A model generated the notes under the pieces. That model was not told the DNA's origin. It made no database searches and saw only the letters and a list, made by a program, of their open reading frames with translations. From assembly GCF_009789535.1 (NCBI RefSeq), contig NZ_WSUT01000005.1, positions 372,001 to 436,000 of the forward strand: DNA of 64,000 bases, given 5' to 3'. The DNA comes from Sphingomonas carotinifaciens (GTDB lineage: Bacteria > Pseudomonadota > Alphaproteobacteria > Sphingomonadales > Sphingomonadaceae). The translations under genes and the position numbers were made by a program. The first letter of the stretch is position 1, and each line of letters starts with the position of its first letter. Below are positions 43,247 to 50,275 of the stretch, one piece after another.

Positions 43247-43656
43247 ACCCGCCCCAGACGCTGCCGCCCTATGCGCACCTCCTGGGTTGCACGATCGAAC
43301 GCACGCCCGATGGCGTGCCCGAACTCATCCTCCCCTTCGCCGACGACGTCATCGGCCGTCCCGGTTTTCTCCATGGCGGTGCGATCGCGGGGCTGCTGGA
43401 GGTGGCGGCGATCGCGATGCTGGCGCACGGGCTGGAGGAGGAGGGCGGGGGCCGGATCAAGCCGGTCACCGTCACCGTCGACTTCATGCGCGGCGGGCGC
43501 GATCACACCACCCGTGCCGCCGCACGCATCGTCCGCCTGGGCCGCCGCATCGCCAATGTCGAGGCGATCGCCTGGCAGGACGACCGCGACCGCCCGATCG
43601 CGGCTGCCCGCATGACCTACCGGATCAGCCGGCCGGAGCCCGTTCTTTCGGAGTAG
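43243..43656 (+). CDS. PaaI-family hotdog thioesterase, second copy
   Basis: This 137-residue hotdog protein has LHGGAIAGLLEVAAIAMLA (the HGG motif with the catalytic acidic residue following in the helix) and VTVTVDFMRGGRDHTTRAAARIVRLGRR. It is similar in design to the preceding gene but not close in sequence, so the two may form a heteromer or act on different chain lengths. ATG 43243 overlaps the preceding stop. No signal peptide. Confidence 0.88.
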   Translation: MNPPQTLPPYAHLLGCTIERTPDGVPELILPFADDVIGRPGFLHGGAIAGLLEVAAIAMLAHGLEEEGGGRIKPVTVTVDFMRGGRDHTTRAAARIVRLGRRIANVEAIAWQDDRDRPIAAARMTYRISRPEPVLSE

Positions 43657-43753
43657 TATCTCCGCACCCGGCCTAGCCCCTCTTCGCGCTGGAACCTGCC
43701 CCTGCGCCACATCTAAGCTTTGCCTCACAACGAAAGCGGACCTGGGGGCAGGT

Positions 43754-44578
43754 ATGCAGGGGGCAAGCACGAAAAGGTCGATCGGGGGATTCCCGGTCAT
43801 CAACTGCGACCGTCATGTTCTGGCGGAAGCGCTACGGCATCGTCTCGCGCTCAGGCGGCGGACGATCCTGTTCTTCGCCAATCAGAATTTCGTCGTCGAA
43901 TGCCAGAAGATCGGCCGCCGCATGGCGTCGCGTCGGGACGTGCTGGTGGTCAGCGACGGGATCGGGGCGGAGATCGGCGCGCGGCTGGTCAGCGGACGCG
44001 GTTTCGTCGAAAATCTGAACGGCACCGACTTCACGCCATTCTTCTTCGAGCGGCTCGGGCGCAAGCTGCGCCTGTTCCTGGTCGGCGGCACGCCCGAGAA
44101 TGTCGAGGCGGCAGCGCGCATCTTTGCCGAAAGCTGGTCGACCGAGGTCGTCGGCACGCAGGACGGCTTTTCGCTGTGGCAGGACGAGGACGCGGTGATC
44201 GAGCGGATCCGCGATGCGAGACCCGACGTGCTGATCGTCGGCATGGGCAATCCGCTCCAGGAACGCTGGATCCTCGACCATGCGGACCGGTTGGAGGTGC
44301 CGCTCGCCATGGGGGTCGGCGCGCTGTTCGAATGGCTGACCGGCGCCAAGCAGCGGGCGCCGCAATGGGTGCGCGACGCGCGCATGGAATGGGCCTATCG
44401 CCTGGCCAGCGAGCCGCAGCGCCTCGCCAGGCGCTATTCGGTCGGCATCGTCCACTTCTTCCTGCTCGTCGCCGCCTGGGGACAGGCGAACTTCAAGCCG
44501 GAGGAGGAACCCCGCCCGGTGCCGCTGCCGCCCAAGCACCAGTTCGATGACGAGCGCGAGGCGGTGCCGGTCGCCTGA
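43754..44578 (+). CDS. WecG/TagA/CpsF-family glycosyltransferase
   Basis: The GT26-family enzyme has FFANQNFVVECQ, a VSDGIGAEIGARL block with the catalytic Asp, FLVGGTPENVEAAARIF, and VLIVGMGNPLQERWILDH. Relatives add a sugar to an undecaprenyl-linked precursor in exopolysaccharide or enterobacterial common antigen synthesis (GumM, WecG). The C-terminal RDARMEWAYRLASEPQRLARRY is the usual amphipathic, membrane-associated tail. No other polysaccharide genes lie nearby. ATG 43754 with a GGGGGCAGG site upstream. Confidence 0.9.
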   Translation: MQGASTKRSIGGFPVINCDRHVLAEALRHRLALRRRTILFFANQNFVVECQKIGRRMASRRDVLVVSDGIGAEIGARLVSGRGFVENLNGTDFTPFFFERLGRKLRLFLVGGTPENVEAAARIFAESWSTEVVGTQDGFSLWQDEDAVIERIRDARPDVLIVGMGNPLQERWILDHADRLEVPLAMGVGALFEWLTGAKQRAPQWVRDARMEWAYRLASEPQRLARRYSVGIVHFFLLVAAWGQANFKPEEEPRPVPLPPKHQFDDEREAVPVA

Positions 44579-44587
44579 CCGGCCCCA

Positions 44588-45769
44588 TCACCGCGCCGGG
44601 GTCAGTTGCACCAGCCGACCTCGCGCGCCGTCCTCCAGCACCCACAAGGTGCCGTCCGGGCCCTGTTCCACCTCGCGGATGCGCGCGCCCAGCGCCAGCC
44701 GGCCGACCTCGCTCGCCGTCGTGCCGTTCACCCGCACCCGCACCAGTCCCTGGCTGACCAGCCCGGCCAGCACGAAATCGTTGGTCCAGCCGGCAAAGCG
44801 CGTGCCGGTATACTGGATCATCCCGCCCGGCGCGATCACCGGCGTCCAGCTGACGAGCGGTGCGGTAAAGGCGGTGTTGGTCGAATGCCGGGGGATCGGC
44901 GCCCCGCCATAGTCGTTCCCCTCCGACACGTTCGGCCAGCCATAGTTCCGGCCCGCTTCGATCAGGTTGAACTCGTCGCCGCCCTCCGGCCCCTGCTCGC
45001 TTTCGAACAACCGGCCATCGGCGGCAAAGACCAGTCCGTACGGGTTGCGATGGCCCAGCGTCCAGATTTCCGCCTTGGCGCCGCTGCGCCCGACGAACGG
45101 GTTGGTGGAGGGCACCGCGCCATCGGGGTCGATCCGCACGATCTTGCCGAGCGTCTGGGCGAGGTCCTGCGCCGGCGCGCCCTTCTGCCGCTCGCCCGCG
45201 GTCACGAACAGCCGACGGTCGGACGAGAACGCCATGCGCCCGCCGAAATGCCCGTCACCCGAGACCTTGGGGTCCTGTCGCCAGATCACGCTGACATTGT
45301 CCAGCCGCCCGCCGGTGCCGTCGGTGACCAGCGTGCCCCGCGCCACCGCCAGCCCCTTGCCGCCGCTGCCCGCCTCGGCATAGCTCAGATAGATGCGGTT
45401 GTTGGTCGCGAATTGCGGGTCCAGCGCCACGTCCTGCAACCCGCCCTGCCCGGCAAAGGCCACCGCCGGCACCCCGGCGACCGCGGCCGAGACCGTGCCG
45501 GTCGTCGTCACGATGCGCAGCCGTCCGGGCTTTTCGGTCACCAGCATCCGCCCGTCGGGCAGGAATATCATCGCCCAGGGGTTGTCGAAGGTGGCGACCG
45601 CGTTTTGCGTCACGCTGGTCGTGGGCGGGGTCGGCGTCGTCGGGGTCGGGGTCGGCGTACCGGTCGGGGCGGGCACCGGCGCGATCGATCCGCCGCCGTC
45701 ATCGTCGCCGCACGCGCCCGCCAGCAGCAACAGGGCGAGCGCGAACGGCGTGGCACGCCGCGGGTTCAT
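44588..45769 (-). CDS. PQQ-dependent sugar dehydrogenase-type lipoprotein (copy 2)
   Basis: The 393-residue protein has a lipobox (LLLLAGAC) and a Thr/Pro-rich linker, then the six-blade propeller of soluble glucose dehydrogenase type: FDNPWAMIFLPDGRMLVTEKPGRL, GGLQDVALDPQF, GHFGGRMAFSSDRRLFVTAGER, LGHRNPYGLVF and WVLEDGARGRLVQLTP. Relatives oxidise aldose sugars with PQQ in the periplasm. Its ATG overlaps the preceding paralogue's stop (ATGA). PQQ biosynthesis genes are not in the window. Confidence 0.88.
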   Translation of the reverse strand: MNPRRATPFALALLLLAGACGDDDGGGSIAPVPAPTGTPTPTPTTPTPPTTSVTQNAVATFDNPWAMIFLPDGRMLVTEKPGRLRIVTTTGTVSAAVAGVPAVAFAGQGGLQDVALDPQFATNNRIYLSYAEAGSGGKGLAVARGTLVTDGTGGRLDNVSVIWRQDPKVSGDGHFGGRMAFSSDRRLFVTAGERQKGAPAQDLAQTLGKIVRIDPDGAVPSTNPFVGRSGAKAEIWTLGHRNPYGLVFAADGRLFESEQGPEGGDEFNLIEAGRNYGWPNVSEGNDYGGAPIPRHSTNTAFTAPLVSWTPVIAPGGMIQYTGTRFAGWTNDFVLAGLVSQGLVRVRVNGTTASEVGRLALGARIREVEQGPDGTLWVLEDGARGRLVQLTPAR

Positions 45770-46926
45770 GACTGCGGGTCTAGCCGGATCAGCCGCCCCT
45801 GCGACCCGTCGTCACCATCCTCCAGCACGTAGATCGCGCCGTCCGGCCCCTCGGCCACGTCGCGGATGCGGGCACCCATGTCCCACTGGTCGCCCTTGCT
45901 GGCCGCGGTCCCGTTCAGGTCGACGCGCACCAGCGACGTGCTCGACAGCCCGCCGATGAACGCGTCCCCCTTCCACTGCGGGAAGCGGTTGCCCGCATAG
46001 ATCATCAGCCCGCCCGGCGAGATCACCGGGTTCCACGACACCTTGGGCGGCTCGTAACCGTCACCGGGCTTGTGGTCGGGAATGTCGCGACCGTCATAAT
46101 GCGATCCGTTCGACGCGTTGGGCCATCCGTAGTTGCGCCCGGGCAGGATCAGATTGACCTCGTCGCCGCCCTTGGGCCCCATCTCCTGCTCCCAGAGATT
46201 ACCCTGGGCATCGAACGCCAGGCCCAGCAGGTTGCGGTGGCCATAGGACCAGACCGCCGGGTTGAATCCTTGCGCTGCCAGCGGATTGGCCGGCGCCGGC
46301 TTGCCGTCCAGCGTCAGGCGCAGCACCTTGCCCAGCGTCGCCTGCTTGTCCTGCGCAGGCGTGAATTTCTGCCGGTCGCCGGCGGTGAAGAACAGGTATT
46401 TGCCATCGGGCGAGAAGGCGATCCGCCCCGAATAATGGCCGTTGCCCTCGACCAGCGGCCCGGCGCGGAACAGCGCCTCGATCTGGCGCAGCCGGTCGTC
46501 GGCCAGCACGCCGCGCGCCAGCACCACGCCCTTGCCGCCATCGCCTGCCGCCGAATAGCTGAAATAGACCTGCTTGTTCTGCGCAAAGCCCGGCGCCGGC
46601 ACGATATCCATCAGCGCGCCCTGTCCGGCCGAATCGACCGGCAGCGTCGCGATCACGCGCCGCGTCCGGCCATCGGCGGACAGCATCAGCATCCGCCCGT
46701 CCTTTTCGCTGACCAGCATCCGCCGGTCGGGAAGAAAGGCCACCGCCCAGGGCGAATCGAAGTCGGCGATCACCGTCTCGGTAAACGGCTTGGCGCCCGC
46801 CGGGACGTTGGCGGCCCCTTGCGTCGCGGCCCCCTGCATCGTCGCGTTGTCGGCACCCGGCGCCTCGACATTGCCCGAACAGGCGATCAGCGCCACCGGC
46901 AACAGCGCGAGCAGACCTGTATGCAT
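45766..46926 (-). CDS. PQQ-dependent sugar dehydrogenase-type lipoprotein (copy 1)
   Basis: This is the upstream paralogue of the previous gene, 386 residues. The signal is MHTGLLALLPVALIAC with a clear lipobox. Matching propeller blocks are FDSPWAVAFLPDRRMLVSEKDGRM, GNGHYSGRIAFSPDGKYLFFTAGDRQ, SYGHRNLLGLAF, and YVLEDGDDGSQGRLIRLD. The start is ATG 46926, which has GGAGG at ideal spacing (six bases); upstream in-frame ATGs at 46932 and 46953 lack this. It is divergent from rimP. Confidence 0.9.
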   Translation of the reverse strand: MHTGLLALLPVALIACSGNVEAPGADNATMQGAATQGAANVPAGAKPFTETVIADFDSPWAVAFLPDRRMLVSEKDGRMLMLSADGRTRRVIATLPVDSAGQGALMDIVPAPGFAQNKQVYFSYSAAGDGGKGVVLARGVLADDRLRQIEALFRAGPLVEGNGHYSGRIAFSPDGKYLFFTAGDRQKFTPAQDKQATLGKVLRLTLDGKPAPANPLAAQGFNPAVWSYGHRNLLGLAFDAQGNLWEQEMGPKGGDEVNLILPGRNYGWPNASNGSHYDGRDIPDHKPGDGYEPPKVSWNPVISPGGLMIYAGNRFPQWKGDAFIGGLSSTSLVRVDLNGTAASKGDQWDMGARIRDVAEGPDGAIYVLEDGDDGSQGRLIRLDPQS

Positions 46927-47090
46927 CAACATCCTCCCGAATTTGCCATCCAACGCGGAACCGTGCCGAAGGATGCTTGTACCTTGCCCCGTTCGGGCGT
47001 ATATCCTGCATCACTCTCTAACATCGTCAGGTGAAAGAGGCTGCGGGGCAACGGCACCGCGGCGCCGAACCTGCATATCCGGGATCTTGC

Positions 47091-47666
47091 ATGGCGGACA
47101 TCGCCCTTCTCACGTCGATCATCGAACCCGAGTCCCAGGCGCTCGGCTTCGCCCTGGTGCGCGTGAAGATGTATGGCGGCCAGTCGGACCCGACGCTGCA
47201 GGTCATGGCCGAGCGTCCCGATACCCGCCAGTTGACCATCGACGACTGCGCCGCCCTGTCGCGCCGCATCTCCGACGTGTTCGACCAGATGGAGGCAGAG
47301 GGCCGCGATCCGATCGACCATGCGTACCGGCTGGAGGTATCCTCGCCCGGTATCGATCGCCCGCTGACCCGGCTTCAGGACTTTGCCGACTGGGCCGGGC
47401 ATGAGGCACGCATCTACCTTGCCGAGCCGATCGACAACCGCAAGCAACTGACCGGCGACCTGATCGGGGTCGAGGGTGATGCGGTGACGATCGACGTCAA
47501 CAAGTTCAAGCCGATGACGGTGCGGTTCGACCAGATCGCCGACGCAAAGCTACTCATGACCGATCGCCTGATCGCCGCCACCCAGCCGCTCTCCACCGAG
47601 GGCGCCGACGAATTCTTTTACCAGGACGCGCCCGAGGACGGCGCCACCACGGAAGGACAGCACTGA
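47091..47666 (+). CDS. rimP: Ribosome maturation factor RimP
   Basis: RimP helps assemble the 30S subunit. The N-terminal domain has LGFALVRVKMYGG, DDCAALSRRISDVFD and LEVSSPGIDRPLTRLQDF, all characteristic; the C-terminal SH3-like domain carries GVEGDAVTIDV. At 191 residues it has a normal alphaproteobacterial acidic tail. It starts the plus-strand run rimP-nusA-infB-rbfA-truB-rpsO-pnp, and its stop overlaps the nusA start (TGATG). Confidence 0.95.
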   Translation: MADIALLTSIIEPESQALGFALVRVKMYGGQSDPTLQVMAERPDTRQLTIDDCAALSRRISDVFDQMEAEGRDPIDHAYRLEVSSPGIDRPLTRLQDFADWAGHEARIYLAEPIDNRKQLTGDLIGVEGDAVTIDVNKFKPMTVRFDQIADAKLLMTDRLIAATQPLSTEGADEFFYQDAPEDGATTEGQH

Positions 47667-49309
47667 TGGCCACCGCCGTTTCCGCCAACAAGGCGGAACT
47701 GATCGCGATCGCGAACGCCGTCGCATCCGAGAAGATGATCGACAAGGCGATCGTCATCGAGGCGATGGAAGATGCGATCCAGCGCGCCGCCCGCGCCCGC
47801 TATGGTGCGGAAAACGACATCCGCGCCAAGCTGGACCCCAATTCCGGCGACCTGCGCCTGTGGCGCGTCGTGGAAGTGGTCGAGCAGGTCGACGATTATT
47901 ACAAGCAGATCGACCTGAAGGGTGCCGAGAAGCTGCAAAAGGGCGCGAATGTCGGCGACTTTATCGTCGATCCGCTGCCTCCGATCGAATTCGGCCGCAT
48001 CGCGGCGCAGGCCGCCAAGCAGGTGATCTTCCAGAAGGTCCGCGATGCCGAGCGCGAGCGTCAGTATGAGGAATTCCGCGACCGCCAGGGCGAGATCATC
48101 ACCGGCGTCGTCAAGCGCGTCGAATTCGGCCACATCGTGGTCGATCTCGGCCGCGCCGAGGGCGTGATCCGCCGCGACGCGCAGATCCCGCGCGAGGCGG
48201 TGCGCGTCAACGACCGCATCCGCTCGCTGATCCTGAACGTGCGCCGCGAGAATCGCGGGCCGCAGATCTTCCTCAGCCGCGCGCACCCGGACTTCATGAA
48301 GAAGCTGTTCGCGCAGGAAGTGCCCGAAATCTACGACGGCATCATCGAGATCAAGGCCGCCGCCCGCGATCCGGGCAGCCGCGCCAAGATCGGCGTCATC
48401 AGCCACGATTCGTCGATCGATCCGGTCGGCGCCTGCGTCGGCATGAAGGGCAGCCGCGTGCAGGCCGTCGTGCAGGAGATGCAGGGCGAGAAGATCGACA
48501 TCATCCCCTGGTCGCCCGACACCGCGACCTTTGTGGTGAACGCGCTCCAGCCGGCGAACGTCAGCCGCGTCGTGATCGACGAGGAAGAGGACCGGATCGA
48601 GGTGGTGGTGCCCGACGACCAGCTTTCGCTGGCGATCGGCCGCCGCGGCCAGAATGTCCGCCTCGCCAGCCAGCTGACCGCCAAGGCGATCGACATCCTG
48701 ACCGAGGCCGACGCCTCCGAGAAGCGCCAGAAGGAGTTCGTGCAGAACTCCGAACTGTTCCAGAACGAGCTGGACGTGGACGAGACGCTGGCCCAGCTTC
48801 TGGTCGCCGAGGGCTTCGGCGCGCTCGAAGAGGTCGCCTATGTCGAGATCGACGAGCTGGCGAGCATCGAGGGCTTCGACGACGATCTGGCGCAGGAGCT
48901 GCAAAGCCGTGCGCAGGAAGCGCTCGACCGCCGCGAGCAGACCAATCGCGAGGAGCGTCAGGCACTGGGCGTCGAGGATGCCCTGGCCGACATCCCCTAT
49001 CTGACCGAGGCGATGCTGGTCACGCTGGGCAAGGCGGGCATCAAGACGCTGGACGATCTCGCCGATCTCGCCACCGACGAGCTGGTCGAGAAGAAGCGCG
49101 CCGAGCCGCGTCGCCGCGGCGACGATGCGCCCAAGCGCGAGGCCAAGGGCGGCATCCTTGCCGAATACGGCCTCAGCGACGAGCAGGGTAACGAGATCAT
49201 CATGGCCGCGCGCGCCCACTGGTTCGCCGACGAAGAGGGCGAAGAGGGCACCGAGGCTGCGGCCGGCTCCGACGCCGACACTGCAACCGGGGAGGACGAA
49301 CAGGCCTGA
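47666..49309 (+). CDS. nusA: Transcription termination/antitermination factor NusA
   Basis: NusA binds RNA polymerase and modulates pausing and termination. An N-terminal domain (residues 1-125) is followed by an S1 domain (ITGVVKRVEFGHIVVDLGRAEG), KH domains (KIGVISHDSSIDPVGACVGMKGSRVQ, and DDQLSLAIGRRGQNVRLASQLT) and C-terminal HhH-type acidic repeats (GFGALEEVAYVEIDELASIEG, then TEAMLVTLGKAGIKTLDDLADL). 547 residues is usual for Alphaproteobacteria. The stop overlaps the next start, so the downstream tautomerase-like gene is coupled. Confidence 0.97.
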   Translation: MATAVSANKAELIAIANAVASEKMIDKAIVIEAMEDAIQRAARARYGAENDIRAKLDPNSGDLRLWRVVEVVEQVDDYYKQIDLKGAEKLQKGANVGDFIVDPLPPIEFGRIAAQAAKQVIFQKVRDAERERQYEEFRDRQGEIITGVVKRVEFGHIVVDLGRAEGVIRRDAQIPREAVRVNDRIRSLILNVRRENRGPQIFLSRAHPDFMKKLFAQEVPEIYDGIIEIKAAARDPGSRAKIGVISHDSSIDPVGACVGMKGSRVQAVVQEMQGEKIDIIPWSPDTATFVVNALQPANVSRVVIDEEEDRIEVVVPDDQLSLAIGRRGQNVRLASQLTAKAIDILTEADASEKRQKEFVQNSELFQNELDVDETLAQLLVAEGFGALEEVAYVEIDELASIEGFDDDLAQELQSRAQEALDRREQTNREERQALGVEDALADIPYLTEAMLVTLGKAGIKTLDDLADLATDELVEKKRAEPRRRGDDAPKREAKGGILAEYGLSDEQGNEIIMAARAHWFADEEGEEGTEAAAGSDADTATGEDEQA

Positions 49310-49533
49310 TGCCGTTTATTTCCATCCGCCTGGCCGGCTCCGCCACCAAGGCGCAAAAGGCCGATATCGTCGCCGACGTGACCCGCTCGATGGTGGAGCG
49401 GCTGGGCAAGAACCCGGCCGCCGTCCAGATCGTGATCGAGGAAGTGTCTACGGAAAACTACGGCGCCGGCGGTCAGTTGATCGCCGACCGCGATGCCCCG
49501 AAGGGAGACGCGCATGCGGTCCCGGGGCAATGA
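49309..49533 (+). CDS. 4-oxalocrotonate tautomerase-like small protein embedded in the nusA-infB operon
   Basis: The 74-residue protein starts MPFISIRLAG, so after Met removal it exposes Pro-1, the general base of the tautomerase family. The body has KNPAAVQIVIEEVSTENYGAGGQL, aligning with the 4-oxalocrotonate tautomerase core. However the two substrate-binding arginines of 4-OT (11 and 39) are replaced (Ser or Ala, and Gln). It starts on the last base of nusA and overlaps ylxR by 20 bases, so it is surely co-expressed with translation genes. Substrate unknown. Confidence 0.85.
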   Translation: MPFISIRLAGSATKAQKADIVADVTRSMVERLGKNPAAVQIVIEEVSTENYGAGGQLIADRDAPKGDAHAVPGQ

Positions 49534-50275
49534 GCGCGACGCTGTAAGGCAGGCAGAGGCGGCAGCGGACGGTGCCCCCGTCCGCCGCTGCATCCTGTCC
49601 GGCGAGCGCGAGGCGCGCGACGGGCTGGTGCGTCTCGCGCTGGCGCCCGACGGCCGCGTGCTGCCCGATGTCCGTGCCAAGGCGCCCGGCCGCGGCGCGT
49701 GGATCGGCGTGAAGCGTGCGGAACTGGAGGTCGCGCTGAAAAAGGGCCGGCTGAAGGGCGCCTTGGCGCGTGCCTTCAAATCGGCCGATTTCCAGATCCC
49801 CGATGACCTGCCCGCGCTGATCGCTGCTGCACTGGAGCGCAATGCGCTCGACCGGCTGGGGCTCGAGTCGCGGTCCGGTGCGCTGCTCACCGGGTCCGAC
49901 CGGATCGAGACCGCGGCGCGCTCGGGGCAGTTGCAGGCGCTCTACCATGCCGCGGATGCCAAGCCCGATGGCACCCGCCGTCTGGCACAGGCGTGGCGGG
50001 TCGGTTCGGACCGCGAAGGCTCCGACCTGAAGGGGTTGGCGTTGCCGGTGGCACGCCCCATATTGTCGTTGGCGTTGGGCCGCGAGAATGTGGTACATAT
50101 CGGCCTGACAGATCGTAACGCAGCAAAGCGGGTGAGCGAAGCGCTCGACCGCTGGCTGCATTTTATCGGACCCGACCCTGTGGCAACGCCTTGCGAAACG
50201 GCCTCGCAAGGCGCATCGGCGTCCGACCTTTCCGGTGACCGACCGGCCGTGAACGTACACGAGGAATTTGAGTGA
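49514..50275 (+). CDS. YlxR-family RNA-binding protein with C-terminal L7Ae-like domain
   Basis: The N-terminal YlxR (DUF448) domain has VRRCILSGEREARDGLVRLA, APGRGAWIGVKRAELEVAL and a basic KKGRLKGALARAF patch. A second domain (IPDDLPALIAAALERNALDRLGLESRSGALLTGSDRI) resembles ribosomal L7Ae/L30e-like folds. Such two-domain proteins between nusA and infB are the normal alphaproteobacterial form. ATG 49514 has GGGAG seven bases upstream. The end overlaps infB (GTGA). Role: RNA binding, exact target unknown. Confidence 0.88.
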   Translation: MRSRGNERDAVRQAEAAADGAPVRRCILSGEREARDGLVRLALAPDGRVLPDVRAKAPGRGAWIGVKRAELEVALKKGRLKGALARAFKSADFQIPDDLPALIAAALERNALDRLGLESRSGALLTGSDRIETAARSGQLQALYHAADAKPDGTRRLAQAWRVGSDREGSDLKGLALPVARPILSLALGRENVVHIGLTDRNAAKRVSEALDRWLHFIGPDPVATPCETASQGASASDLSGDRPAVNVHEEFE

